Shown piece after piece: positions 10,501 to 18,831 of a stretch of DNA of 64,000 bases. Position numbers and translations under genes: made by a program. Location of the stretch: contig NZ_BMMD01000020.1 of assembly GCF_014645655.1 (NCBI RefSeq), positions 1 to 64,000 of the forward strand. Reading direction: 5' to 3'. Under the pieces are notes generated by a model, which saw only the letters and a program-made list of their open reading frames with translations, did no database searches and was not told the origin of the DNA. Source of the stretch: Agromyces bauzanensis (GTDB taxonomy: Bacteria; Actinomycetota; Actinomycetes; Actinomycetales; Microbacteriaceae). How positions within the stretch are numbered: the first letter of the stretch is position 1; every line of letters starts with the position of its first letter.

Positions 10501-10551
10501 GTCGAAGCCCGCGCGGGCGAGCCGGCCGAGGGACTGCGCCTGCCGTGACAT
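7534..10551 (-). CDS. glnE: Bifunctional glutamine synthetase adenylyltransferase/deadenylylase
   Basis: Adds AMP to, or removes it from, the glutamine synthetase tyrosine and so tunes ammonia assimilation. The 1005-residue protein has two nucleotidyltransferase halves: the N-terminal half carries YVSDVDVIFV (about residue 230) and the C-terminal half carries GSDADIVYVF (about 735). These are the GxDxD metal sites of the removase and transferase domains. It lies between glnA and glnA2, as in other actinobacteria. It starts 10 bases after the stop of the upstream glnA2, so the two are probably co-transcribed. Confidence 0.95.
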   Translation of the reverse strand: MSRQAQSLGRLARAGFDDLDRAAASLEELASATGVDEERLLAALAHAGDPDEALAAIRRLEERARPEVTAVLGDDASAERLARLFGASRGLADFLLRHPTELAVLRQAPNRPLGADDARAAMSAALDDLDVPHAGLPEAAATAVRARYRRLLAGIAVYDLTRPSTIEAVDTVAAGLADLAGAAIDVALTAARRAISRVDGEPAAPGRYPEHEVAATRLAVIGMGKAGARELNYVSDVDVIFVAESADEEAVSTARALDIATRLAMVAMRVIAEHGIEPPLWEVDTNLRPEGKDGALVRTLDSHLQYYDRWAKSWEFQALLKARPIAGDAELGARYAVGVAPKVWASSGRDGFVESVQRMRERVTEHIPADEVDVQLKLGPGGLRDIEFTVQLLQLVHGATDVEIRQGGTLPALAALAERGYVGREAAAEFSRDYRVLRVLEHRLQLERLRRTHLMPRDAARLRTLARSSGLARNADDLSALWQGTRQRVRGLHERLFYRPLLSAVAAMPPGELELTSEQAEARLAAIGFRDPKGALAHIGALTAGVSRRATIQRHLMPVLISWFADGADPDYGLLAFRRVSDTLGTTHWYLGLLRDSSDAALRLTRVLSGSRFVGELLERIPEAVAWLEDLDELRPRPLVALEDEKRAVLARHGDADAAAKVFRAIRRREVLRLALSAILDVCTVEELGRGLSDVSESHIAALVEAIRRGEVDGLEFAVIGMGRFGGRELGIGSDADIVYVFRPTDASPEEAQARALRIVAELVRLSEDARLPFELDADLRPEGRNGVVARSLDAYRAYYARWSLTWEAQALLRARGVAGDAALIRDFTELADTVRYPAEISERDIREVKRIKARVENERLPQGADPTRHLKLGRGSLSDVEWYVQLVQLQHGAAEPSLRTTSTLDALDAAVEHRYVTPAEASVLRAAWVFAARARSALTLWLDRTTDVLPVERSQLEGVARIMGYPPGSASRLESDYLQVTRRARAVFERGFYGVEPRREPTMH

Positions 10552-10561
10552 CCGTCTCGGG

Positions 10562-11899
10562 TCAGAGGATCTCGAGGTTGCGGTGCAACTCGAACGGCGT
10601 GACCTGCACCCGGTAGTCGCGCCACTCCGCGCGCTTGTTCGCGAGCACGTAGTTGAAGACCACCTCGCCCAGCGTCTCGGCGACGAGTTCGGACTCCTCC
10701 AAGTACTCGATCGCGTGGTCGAGGCTCGCCGGCAGCGGGTGGTACCCGAGCGCGCGTCGTTCGCTGTCGGTGAGCGCCCACACGTCGTCCTCGGCCTCGG
10801 GTGGAAGCTCGTAACCCTCCTCGATGCCCTTCATGCCGGCCGCGAGGAGCAGCGAGAAGGCGAGGTACGGATTCGCGGCCGAGTCGATGGCCCGGTACTC
10901 GACCCGGGCGCTCTGGCCCTTGTTCGGCTTGTAGAGCGGCACGCGCACGAGCGCGGAGCGGTTGTTGTGGCCCCAGCAGATGAAGCTCGGCGCCTCATCG
11001 CCGCTCCACAGCCGCTTGTAGGAGTTCACGAACTGGTTCGTGACCGCCGAGATCTCGTTGGCGTGCCGCAGGAGCCCGGCGATGAACTGGCGGCCGATCT
11101 TCGAGAGCTGGTACTGCGCGCCGGCCTCGAAGAACGCGTTCGCGTCGCCCTCGAAGAGGGAGAGGTGCGTGTGCATGCCGCTGCCGGGATTGTGCGAGAA
11201 CGGCTTGGGCATGAACGTGGCGTAGACGCCCTGCTCGATCGCGACCTCCTTGACGACCGTGCGGAAGGTCATGATGTTGTCGGCCGTGGTCAGGGCGTCG
11301 GCGTACCGGAGGTCGATCTCGTTCTGGCCCGGGCCGGCCTCGTGGTGGCTGAACTCCACCGAGATTCCGAGGTCCTCGAGCATGCGCACCGAGCGGCGAC
11401 GGAAATCGTGGGCGGTGCCACCGGGCACGTTGTCGAAGTAGCCGGCCGAGTCGACGGGCTGCGGCCCCTCGGGTCCGTACTTCGACGACTTCAGGAGGTA
11501 GAACTCGATCTCGGGGTGCGTGTAGAACGTGAAGCCACGGTCGGCCGCGCGCGCGAGCGTGCGCTTCAGCACGTTGCGGGGGTCGGCGACGGCCGGCTCG
11601 CCGTCGGGCGTCGTGATATCGCAGAACATGCGCGCCGTGGGGTCGATGTCGCCACGCCACGGGAGCGTCTGGAAGGTGGTCGGGTCGGGGAACGCCAGGA
11701 GGTCGGACTCGTACGTGCGGCTGAGGCCCTCGATGGCCGAGCCGTCGAATCCGATGCCCTCGGTGAACGCCCCCTCGACCTCGGCCGGGGCGATCGCCAC
11801 CGACTTCAGGGTGCCCACCACATCGGTGAACCAGAGCCTGACGAACTTGACTCCACGTTCCTCGATGGTCCGGAGAACGAAGTCGCGCTGCTTATCCAT
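10562..11899 (-). CDS. glnA2: Second glutamine synthetase (GlnA2-like)
   Basis: A 445-residue GSI-fold protein with GFDGSAIEG, the MPKPFSHNPGSGMHTHLSLF active-site block and NNRSALVRVP. It is shorter than the glnA product and begins MDKQRDFVLRTIEERG, as GlnA2-type enzymes do. In mycobacteria and streptomycetes GlnA2 is not the main synthetase and may act on other amines, so its substrate here is open. The region matching the adenylylation site reads EGYELPPEAED. The start at 11899 is chosen over 11917 because GAGAGGG precedes it at suitable distance. It heads a probable glnA2-glnE transcript. Confidence 0.9.
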   Translation of the reverse strand: MDKQRDFVLRTIEERGVKFVRLWFTDVVGTLKSVAIAPAEVEGAFTEGIGFDGSAIEGLSRTYESDLLAFPDPTTFQTLPWRGDIDPTARMFCDITTPDGEPAVADPRNVLKRTLARAADRGFTFYTHPEIEFYLLKSSKYGPEGPQPVDSAGYFDNVPGGTAHDFRRRSVRMLEDLGISVEFSHHEAGPGQNEIDLRYADALTTADNIMTFRTVVKEVAIEQGVYATFMPKPFSHNPGSGMHTHLSLFEGDANAFFEAGAQYQLSKIGRQFIAGLLRHANEISAVTNQFVNSYKRLWSGDEAPSFICWGHNNRSALVRVPLYKPNKGQSARVEYRAIDSAANPYLAFSLLLAAGMKGIEEGYELPPEAEDDVWALTDSERRALGYHPLPASLDHAIEYLEESELVAETLGEVVFNYVLANKRAEWRDYRVQVTPFELHRNLEIL

Positions 11900-11986
11900 C
11901 CACACCCTCTCTCGCACCTCTCAGGGTAGCGGCTCGACGGCCGGCCGAGCGCCGGGCATGGCAGCCCGTTGTGCCAGACTGGCGGC

Positions 11987-12874
11987 ATGCCAGTCCAGCC
12001 TGTGAACGACCCAGCATCCGCGAGCTCTCCCGTCGCCGAGACGAACCCGTACGGCGGGGCCGCGGCGTCCGGAGGGCCGAAGCGCGTGCGCACGCGGCAC
12101 TTCCAGAACGCCAAGCGCGAGGGCATCAAGATCACCGGGCTCACGAGCTACGATATGCTGACGGCCCGCATCTTCGACGAGGCGGGCATCGACTTCCTGC
12201 TGGTGGGCGACTCGGCGGGCAACAACGTGCTCGGCTACGAGACCACCCTGCCCGTGACCATCGACGACCTCATCCCGCTCACGCGCGCGGTCGCCGGAGC
12301 GGTCAGGCGCGCGTTCGTGGTGGCCGACATGCCGTTCGGCTCGTACGAGAACGGCCCCGAGGACGCGCTCAAGACGGCGGTGCGGTTCATGAAGGAGGCC
12401 GGCGCCCACGCCGTCAAGCTCGAGGGCGGCGAACGCAGCGCGAAGCAGGTCCGGCGCATCGTGGGCGCCGGCATCCCCGTGATGGGGCACATCGGCTACA
12501 CGCCGCAGAGCGAGCACGGCCTGGGCGGCCACGTCATCCAGGGCCGGGGCGAGGGCGTGCAGCAACTGCTCGCCGACGCGAAGGCGGTGCAGGAGGCGGG
12601 CGCCTTCGCGGTGGTGCTCGAGATGGTTCCGATGGATGCCGCGCGGCAGGTCACCGAGCTCCTCGACATCCCGACCATCAGCGTGGGCGCCGGCCCGCAC
12701 ACCGACGGACAGCTGTTGGTCTGGACCGACTGGGCCGGCCTCACCATCGGCCGGGTGCCGAAGTTCGTGAAGCAGTACGCGAACCTCGCAGGAGTGCTCG
12801 GCGACGCGGCCCGGTCGTGGCGGGAAGACGTTGAATCGGGCAGCTACCCCGACGCCGAGCACAGCTACGAATAG
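11987..12874 (+). CDS. panB: 3-methyl-2-oxobutanoate hydroxymethyltransferase
   Basis: First committed step of pantothenate (hence CoA and ACP prosthetic group) synthesis: transfers a hydroxymethyl group from methylene-THF to 2-oxoisovalerate. The 295-residue protein shows ITGLTSYDMLTARIFDEAGI, the Mg-binding LVGDSAGN block, KLEGG, and GHIGYTPQSEH. It has a 40-residue polar N-terminal extension before the TIM barrel. A possible -10 (CAGACT, 11975-11980) sits 6 bases before the ATG and there is no clear ribosome site, so the mRNA may be leaderless. No other pan genes are nearby. Confidence 0.95.
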   Translation: MPVQPVNDPASASSPVAETNPYGGAAASGGPKRVRTRHFQNAKREGIKITGLTSYDMLTARIFDEAGIDFLLVGDSAGNNVLGYETTLPVTIDDLIPLTRAVAGAVRRAFVVADMPFGSYENGPEDALKTAVRFMKEAGAHAVKLEGGERSAKQVRRIVGAGIPVMGHIGYTPQSEHGLGGHVIQGRGEGVQQLLADAKAVQEAGAFAVVLEMVPMDAARQVTELLDIPTISVGAGPHTDGQLLVWTDWAGLTIGRVPKFVKQYANLAGVLGDAARSWREDVESGSYPDAEHSYE

Positions 12875-12924
12875 GGGTCTCGAGACGCGTCCGACTTCGT
12901 CGGGCACTCCTCAACCACCGGCGG

Positions 12925-13110
12925 TCAGTCCTCGGCGGCCTCCTCCTCGGCCCACTTCGCGCTGTTGGCGCGCAGGATCTCGAGCGCTCGCTCGGCCTCC
13001 TCGCGCGTCTCGAACGGCCCGACGCGGTCGACCGCGGGCGACAGCAATCCCTGCTCCACCTTGCCGCTCTTCATGTTGTACCAGAACATGTGCTCGACAT
13101 CCTCGGCCAT
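12925..13110 (-). CDS. Small SPOR-like conserved protein
   Basis: A 61-residue acidic soluble protein containing MFWYNMKSGKVEQG and VGPFETREEAERALEI. The pattern of an aromatic-rich strand followed by PFETREEAERAL resembles the short SPOR-domain-like proteins found beside map in related actinobacteria. There is no signal peptide or membrane helix, so peptidoglycan binding, the usual SPOR role, is doubtful. It is divergent from map with 11 bases between starts, so the promoters overlap. Confidence 0.7.
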   Translation of the reverse strand: MAEDVEHMFWYNMKSGKVEQGLLSPAVDRVGPFETREEAERALEILRANSAKWAEEEAAED

Positions 13111-13121
13111 AGGCTGATCCT

Positions 13122-13985
13122 ATGCCCAAGGACCATGCCGGCCACCTGATCCCCGGCCGCCTGTCGCCGACCCGCGAGGTGCCGTCCGGCATCACGCGCC
13201 CCGAGTACGTCGGCCGCGCCGCGCCGACGCCCAACACGGACGGTGATCGATACAAGGCCGATGAGGTCGAGCGCATCCGCGCGGCCGGACGCATCGCCGC
13301 GGGGGCGATCGACGCCGCGGCATCCGCGATCCGCCCCGGGGTCACGACCGACGAGCTCGACCGCATCGCGCACGAGTACGTCGTCGGCCACGGCGCGTAC
13401 CCGTCGACCCTCGGCTACCGCGGTTACCCGAAGTCGTCGTGCACGTCGGTCAACGAGGTGATCTGCCACGGCATCCCCGACGACACGGTGCTGCAGGACG
13501 GCGACCTCGTGAACATCGACGTCACCGCGTACCTCGACGGGTACCACGGCGACCTCAGCCACACGTTCCTCGTCGGCGATGCCGATCCCGAGGCCGCGCT
13601 CCTCGTGGAGCGCACCCGCGAGGCGCTCGCGCGGGGCATCCGCGCCGTCGCCCCGGGTCGGCAGGTGAACGTGATCGGTCGCGCCATCGAGGCGTATGCG
13701 AAGCGCTTCGGATACGGCGTGGTGCGCGATTACACGGGGCACGGCGTCGGCCGTGCCTTCCACACGGGGCTCATCATCCCCCACTACGACGCACCCGAGT
13801 TCGACACCGTCATGGAACCCGGCATGGTCTTCACGATCGAGCCCATGCTGACGCTCGGCGCCGTCACCTGGGACGTGTGGGACGACGACTGGACGGTCGT
13901 GACGCGCGACCGCTCGCTCACGGCGCAGTCCGAGCACACCCTCGTCGTCACCGAGCGCGGCGCCGATATCCTGACGCTCCCCTGA
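13122..13985 (+). CDS. map: Methionine aminopeptidase type I
   Basis: Removes N-terminal methionine from new proteins. The 287-residue enzyme shows the metal-site residues in order: H in EVICHGIP, D in [17 protein letters not shown] in [12 protein letters not shown] in FTIEPML and E in QSEHTLV. The roughly 40-residue N-terminal extension with PxxP-type character ([11 protein letters not shown]) is usual in actinobacterial MetAP1c. TAGGCT (13110-13115), 6 bases before the ATG, looks like a -10, suggesting a leaderless mRNA. Confidence 0.95.
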   Translation: MPKDHAGHLIPGRLSPTREVPSGITRPEYVGRAAPTPNTDGDRYKADEVERIRAAGRIAAGAIDAAASAIRPGVTTDELDRIAHEYVVGHGAYPSTLGYRGYPKSSCTSVNEVICHGIPDDTVLQDGDLVNIDVTAYLDGYHGDLSHTFLVGDADPEAALLVERTREALARGIRAVAPGRQVNVIGRAIEAYAKRFGYGVVRDYTGHGVGRAFHTGLIIPHYDAPEFDTVMEPGMVFTIEPMLTLGAVTWDVWDDDWTVVTRDRSLTAQSEHTLVVTERGADILTLP

Positions 13986-14019
13986 GGATCGCGATCAGAC
14001 GCCGCGATAGTCTGGCGCC

Positions 14020-14775
14020 ATGGCGACTGACCACGCGATCGGCATCGACATCGGCGGCACGGGCATCAAAGGGGCGGTCGTCGACCTCGGCACCGGCGCG
14101 CTCGTCACCGAGCGGTTCAAGGTGCGCACGCCCGAGGGCGGCCGTCCCGGTGACATCCTGCGGGCGACCGAAGAGCTGCTCGCGGGCATCGCCGACGAAG
14201 CCGACGGCACGAAGCTCCCGCTCGGCCTGTGCTTCCCAGCGGTCGTGAAGCACGGCCGCACGCTGTCGGCGGCGAACATCTCCGACGAGTGGATCGGCCT
14301 GCCCGCAGAGGAGCTGTTCGAGCAGACGCTCGGTCGCGAGATCCACTTCATCAATGATGCGGATGCCGCCGGCATCGCCGAACTGCGCTACGGCTCCGTC
14401 GCGGGCGTCGACGGGGTCGTGATCCTCACGACCCTCGGCACCGGCATCGGATCGGCGATCATCAACGACGGCGTGCTCGTGCCGAACACCGAGCTCGGGC
14501 ACCTCGAGCTCGACGGGCACGACGCCGAGCGCAGCGCCGCGTACTCGGCGATGGAACGGGAGTCGTTGAGCTGGGAGCGGTGGACGGAACGGCTGCAGCG
14601 GTACTACTCGCACCTCGAGTCCCTCTTCTCCCCCGACCTGTTCGTCGTGGGCGGCGGGGTGTCGAAGCACTCCGAAGTCTTCCTGCCGCTGCTCGACCTG
14701 CGCACTCCGATCGTGCCCGCCGTGCACCGCAACAACGCGGGCATCCTGGGCGCCGCGTCGCTCGCGATGCGGTAG
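14020..14775 (+). CDS. ppgK: Polyphosphate glucokinase (ROK family)
   Basis: Phosphorylates glucose using inorganic polyphosphate and/or ATP. The 251-residue ROK protein has the N-terminal phosphate loop DIGGTGIKGAVVDLGTG, the sugar-site INDADAAG, and the second phosphate motif LTTLGTGIGSA. Length and the ELGHLELDG block fit actinobacterial PPGK rather than the longer ROK glucokinases. A -10-like TAGTCT (14008-14013) ends 6 bases before the ATG with no ribosome site. It ends only a few bases from the 3' end of the convergent rnpB RNA. Confidence 0.9.
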   Translation: MATDHAIGIDIGGTGIKGAVVDLGTGALVTERFKVRTPEGGRPGDILRATEELLAGIADEADGTKLPLGLCFPAVVKHGRTLSAANISDEWIGLPAEELFEQTLGREIHFINDADAAGIAELRYGSVAGVDGVVILTTLGTGIGSAIINDGVLVPNTELGHLELDGHDAERSAAYSAMERESLSWERWTERLQRYYSHLESLFSPDLFVVGGGVSKHSEVFLPLLDLRTPIVPAVHRNNAGILGAASLAMR

Positions 14776-14780
14776 CTGCG

Positions 14781-15178
<398 letters not shown>

Positions 15179-15236
15179 CCCGCCAGACTACCGCGCGAAG
15201 CTGGACCTCCGGTCCATCCGGCGCTCGAGCGCGGCC

Positions 15237-15974
15237 TCAGATGCCGGACTCCTCGGTACGCACCAGGATGCGGTCGCAGTCAGGGCAGAGCAGCACGTCG
15301 TCGTCGGCGGCCCGGCGCACCGTGTCGAGATCGGACCCGGTGAGCGTCATATTGCAGCCTTGGCACGTGCGCTGTCGGAGCAACGCCGCGCCGATGCCGG
15401 CGCCGCGCGCGCGACGCTGTTCGTAGAACACCAGAAGGTCGGCCGGCACGCCGCCTGCGACGACGTCCCGGTCCCGCACGGCCGCTTCTCGTTCCTTCGT
15501 GAGCCCTGCGGCAGCCTCATCGCGTTCGGCCTCGAGAGCCTCGACCTCGGCTGCGATCGAGGCGCGCTCCTCGTCGATGCCGGCGACGACGCCCTCGGCG
15601 TCCTCGACGCGCTGCATGACCACGAGCTCCTGGTCTTCGAGGTCGGAGCGCCGCCGGGCGAGCGAGGCGAGCTCCGACTCCAGCGCGGTGACATCCTTCA
15701 CCGAGGACGTATGCTGCAGGCGGTCACCGTCGCGGGCGATGCGCGCCTCGACGGTCGCCACGTCCGACTCGAGTCGCTTCAGCTCGGCGCGTGCGCCCTC
15801 GAGGGCGCCGACGGCCTCCGCTCTCGTGCCACGGACGGCCGTGTCGCGCCCGGCGAGCTCGGCGAGCGGCGCCGTCTGCGGGAGCGCGCCGAGCCGGTGT
15901 GCCAACTGCTGGAGGCGGGTGTCGAGGGACTGCAGCCGGAGCAGTTCCTGCTGGTCGGCGGGGCTTGCCTTCAC
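15237..15974 (-). CDS. Coiled-coil C4 zinc-ribbon protein
   Basis: A 245-residue protein made of a long coiled coil (about residues 5-185, rich in Glu/Arg/Ala heptads) ending in a zinc ribbon with CQGC (about 205) and CPDC (about 230). It belongs to the widespread actinobacterial C4-type zinc-ribbon family, whose role is not established, though nucleic-acid binding is often proposed. It starts with GTG at 15974, with GAGGAG upstream. It lies 37 bases after the NIF3-like gene in a probable operon, an arrangement conserved in many actinobacteria. Confidence 0.88.
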   Translation of the reverse strand: MKASPADQQELLRLQSLDTRLQQLAHRLGALPQTAPLAELAGRDTAVRGTRAEAVGALEGARAELKRLESDVATVEARIARDGDRLQHTSSVKDVTALESELASLARRRSDLEDQELVVMQRVEDAEGVVAGIDEERASIAAEVEALEAERDEAAAGLTKEREAAVRDRDVVAGGVPADLLVFYEQRRARGAGIGAALLRQRTCQGCNMTLTGSDLDTVRRAADDDVLLCPDCDRILVRTEESGI

Positions 15975-16011
15975 GTGGTGCTCCTCGTGGGGTCGGAGGG
16001 AGAAGTGGAAA

Positions 16012-16830
16012 TCACTGCACGACCTGGAAGTCCCACGGGTCGGTGCGCAACTCGCTCACGTGCACCTCGAGGTCGGGGTGCGCAGCCCGCAGTTGCGCGG
16101 CGGCCGCCTCGAGCCAGAGCCATTCGCTGGCCCAGTGCGACACGTCGATGAGCGCGGGTCCGCCGCCGAGGAGCGCCTGTTCGCGGGCTTCGGATGCCGG
16201 GTGGTGACGAAGGTCGGCGGTGACGTACACGTCGGACGCGCGTACCACCGGGTCGCCGAGCAGCGAGTCGCCGGCACCGCCGCACACCGCCACCGTCTCG
16301 ACCGGGTCGTCGAACCCGCCGGAGGCGCGTACACCGGTCGCCGTGGCCGGGAGGATCTCGGCGAGGCGCCGCGCGAGCCGGCCGAGCGTCGTGCGCTCGG
16401 CCAACCGGCCCACGCGGCCGAGGCCCAGTCCGGGGTCGGCGCCGGACACGATCGGCCGCGCGTCGACCAGGCCGAGTCGATCGGCGAGGACCGCCGACGT
16501 GCCGTGTTCGACCACGTCGGCGTTGGTGTGCGCGGCGACGAGCGCGCAGCGGGCCCGGATGAGGCGCGCCAGCAGGGCCCCCTTGTAGCGGTCCTCCGCG
16601 ATGGTCGTGACGCCGCGCAGCAGCAGCGGGTGATGGACGATCAGCAGTTCGGCCCGCGCGTCGATCGCCTCGTCGACCGTGCTGCCGACGGCATCGACGG
16701 CGAAGCACACGCGTTCGAGCGGGGCGTCCGGATCGCCGGTGACGAGACCGGGTGCGTCCCATGACTCGGCGCCCTCGACCGGCCAGAGTCGATCGATCGT
16801 GGACATGACCTCGGCGAGTACGACTGGCAC
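16012..16830 (-). CDS. NIF3-like dinuclear metal-centre protein
   Basis: A 272-residue member of the NIF3/YbgI family, which forms hexameric toroids with a two-metal site. Family blocks are visible: ESWDAPGLVTGD, the metal-binding LLIVHHPLL, AHTNADVVEHG, and near the end GGPALIDVSHWASEW. GTP cyclohydrolase type I activity has been suggested for some members but is not settled. It starts with GTG at 16830 and is followed closely by the zinc-ribbon gene. Confidence 0.9.
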   Translation of the reverse strand: MPVVLAEVMSTIDRLWPVEGAESWDAPGLVTGDPDAPLERVCFAVDAVGSTVDEAIDARAELLIVHHPLLLRGVTTIAEDRYKGALLARLIRARCALVAAHTNADVVEHGTSAVLADRLGLVDARPIVSGADPGLGLGRVGRLAERTTLGRLARRLAEILPATATGVRASGGFDDPVETVAVCGGAGDSLLGDPVVRASDVYVTADLRHHPASEAREQALLGGGPALIDVSHWASEWLWLEAAAAQLRAAHPDLEVHVSELRTDPWDFQVVQ

Positions 16831-16875
16831 GCGCTCCAGCCTATCGTCGCGGGTGCACGCGACCGCCGTGGCCTG

Positions 16876-17207
16876 TCACGCGGGCGTCGGCGGGTCGACG
16901 CGCCCTTCGAGCTGCGTGATGCACCGGCCCAGGTAGTCGAGGAGGTCGAGGCGCTCGGGTTCGGTGAGGTCGGCGATCATCAGTTCGTCGATCGCGGCGA
17001 CCCGACCGGATGCCTCGGCGAGAAGCCGCGCGCGAGCTCGGAGCCCGAGATTCCCGGCGTGCGGTGTGGCAACTCGAGGCACGCGTATTGCGGCGCCGTC
17101 ACCCCGAGCGGTCGCAGCGCCTCGTCCATCCGCACGCGCATGACGGACTGGGCCCGCTTCAGGACGTAGCCGATGACCTCCCCGAGGTCGTCCATGGTTC
17201 GACTCAT
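16876..17207 (-). pseudogene. MarR-family regulator, internally deleted
   Basis: The first 55 codons from 17207 read as a typical MarR N-terminus (DLGEVIGYVLKRAQSVMRVR, then LGVTAPQYACLEL and GSELARG). Near 17030 the frame breaks, and another frame reads a typical MarR C-terminal helix pair (DLTEPERLDLLDYLGRCI) ending at 16876. The middle, including most of the recognition helix and wing, is missing, so about 100 bases or more were lost and the frame shifted. It cannot make a functional DNA-binding protein. Confidence 0.75.
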
Positions 17208-17356
17208 GTCAGTAGCCTGACATTAGATCTGTATGTCAGAGACCTGACACAGAAAGTGACCGAGACGACGTCTCGATCCGACAGAGAGAACTGGAGAACA
17301 CCAAGAGCCTATGCGCCAATCACGATCCACGACGGGAACTGACCACGGCCGAGCGG

Positions 17357-17429
17357 TGGGCCCTGCCGGGCTCGAACCGACGACTTCCACGGTGTAAACG
17401 TGGCGCTCTACCAACTGAGCTAAAGGCCC
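17357..17429 (-). tRNA. tRNA-Val (anticodon TAC)
   Basis: On the minus strand the 73-nt gene folds as a full cloverleaf: acceptor GGGCCTT with AGGGCCC (one G-U), D-arm GCTCAGTTGGTAGAGC, anticodon stem CCACG/CGTGG around loop TTTACAC (anticodon TAC), and T-arm GTCGG/CCGGC with loop TTCGAGC. The discriminator is A. CCA is not encoded (ACCG follows). Confidence 0.96.
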
Positions 17430-17481
17430 CCGCGCCGCGCGGCGCATGCCCATGCTAGCCGAGCCTCCATAGACTCGCGCC

Positions 17482-18180
17482 ATGCAGGTGGTGTCCCGGC
17501 ATCCGAGCCGCACGGCGGAACCCGAGTACCGTTGGCCGGCGGTCGTGGCGCTGCTCGTCGCCCTCGGACTGTACGCTTTCCTGCCGAACGAGCTCGTCGG
17601 CGGGCAGCGGTTCGGCGTGGTCGCCGCAGGCCTCGCCTTCCTCGTGTCGCTGAGCTTCGTGAACCCGCATCGCCTCGTCCACCAGACGCGGTGGTATCGG
17701 ATGGTCTCGGTCGGGTTCGCGCTCGTCCTCGTGCTCGTGAACCAGGTCGCCCTCGTGATCCTGGTGTACAAGCTCGTCGGAGGACACCACGACGCACCCG
17801 AGCTCCTGCTCGCGTCCCTGCAGGTCTGGGTCGCGAACGTCATCGGCTTCGCACTGCTCTACTGGGAGCTCGACCGCGGCGGACCCGTCGTGCGCACGGC
17901 GCTGCCGCGGACCGAGATCCCGCCGGCAGACTTCCGGTTCTCGCAGGACGAGGACGCCGATGCCGTCGAGGAGGTCGCGAGGGGCTCCGCGATGGTTCGG
18001 GACTGGACGCCGCGATTCGTCGACTACCTCTACACGTCGCTGTCGAACTCTATGGCGTTCAGCGCGAGCGATGCCATGCCGCTGCGGCAGCGGACGAAGC
18101 TGCTGATGGGCCTGCAGGCCTTCGGCGGGTTCGTGATCCTCGCGCTCGTGATCGCCCGGTCGGTCGGCATCCTCGCCTGA
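17482..18180 (+). CDS. Conserved membrane protein, DUF1345-like
   Basis: A 232-residue protein with about five hydrophobic segments: residues 20-38, 45-62, 72-95, 103-128, and a C-terminal helix at 208-228. A soluble loop rich in Asp/Glu (FSQDEDADAVEEVARG) precedes the conserved stretch VDYLYTSLSNSMAFSASDAM, which resembles the loop of DUF1345 proteins. Its function is unknown, and an ion-channel-like role would be speculation. TAGACT (17470-17475), 6 bases before the ATG, suggests a leaderless transcript. Confidence 0.7.
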   Translation: MQVVSRHPSRTAEPEYRWPAVVALLVALGLYAFLPNELVGGQRFGVVAAGLAFLVSLSFVNPHRLVHQTRWYRMVSVGFALVLVLVNQVALVILVYKLVGGHHDAPELLLASLQVWVANVIGFALLYWELDRGGPVVRTALPRTEIPPADFRFSQDEDADAVEEVARGSAMVRDWTPRFVDYLYTSLSNSMAFSASDAMPLRQRTKLLMGLQAFGGFVILALVIARSVGILA

Positions 18181-18203
18181 GGGGCCGACCCCGCGGCATC
18201 CAT

Positions 18204-18659
18204 TCACCGCTCGAGCGCCTCGCGGTACTGCTCGAGCGAGCGCGCCTGACCGCGCGGCGTCATGAAGCTCGCTCGGACCAGCCCGTCGGAGCCGATGACG
18301 AACGTCGCGCGGCGGGCGACGCCGGCCGCCTCGTCGAACGCGCCGTACGCCGCGGCGACCTCGCCGTGCGGCCAGAAGTCGGCGAGCAGCGCGAAGTCGT
18401 ACGACTGCGCCTCGCCCCACGCGCGAAGGGTGTGCTTGGAGTCCACCGAGACCGCGACGAGCTGCGTGCCGGCGGTCTCGAACATCGCGAAGTTGTCTCG
18501 CAGCTCGCAGAGCTCGCCCTGGCAGATGCCCGAGAACGCCAGCGGGAAGAACACGAGCGTGACGGGCTGCGCAGCGCGGAGCTCCGCGAGCCGCATGGTC
18601 TGGCCGAACTGGTTCACGAGGGCGAAATCGGGCGCAACCGCGCCGGGTTCCAGGATCAT
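18204..18659 (-). CDS. ahpE: AhpE-type peroxiredoxin
   Basis: Reduces peroxides through a reactive cysteine. The 151-residue protein carries the active-site block PLAFSGICQGELCELR with the peroxidatic Cys in GICQG; the usual Thr two residues before it is Ser. A further Cys (ELC) lies four residues on, so a 1-Cys or atypical 2-Cys cycle cannot be decided by eye. The start at 18659 is favoured by GGAGGAG 8 bases upstream; frames extend to 18701 but without a ribosome site. It is divergent from aceE. Confidence 0.88.
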   Translation of the reverse strand: MILEPGAVAPDFALVNQFGQTMRLAELRAAQPVTLVFFPLAFSGICQGELCELRDNFAMFETAGTQLVAVSVDSKHTLRAWGEAQSYDFALLADFWPHGEVAAAYGAFDEAAGVARRATFVIGSDGLVRASFMTPRGQARSLEQYREALER

Positions 18660-18742
18660 CTCGGGCTCTCCTCCGGCGTTCGCGGGGCGGTGACGGGGCA
18701 CCAGCCTAACGCCGACGAGACGGGCATAGAATCACTAGGATG

Positions 18743-18756
18743 GCGTGGTGCCACGC
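18743..18756. promoter_or_regulatory. Inverted repeat in the ahpE-aceE intergenic region
   Basis: GCGTGG (18743-18748) and CCACGC (18751-18756) form a 6-bp palindrome with a 2-base spacer, just downstream of a -10-like TAGAAT (18727-18732) and 76 bases before aceE. It may be an operator for aceE; the binding protein is unknown. Confidence 0.35.
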
Positions 18757-18831
18757 GACCGTGATCCGGTTTCTGCGTCGTGCGCGCGTCCAACCCCCGC
18801 AGACATGATCTGCAGAAGAGAGAGGTCGAGT

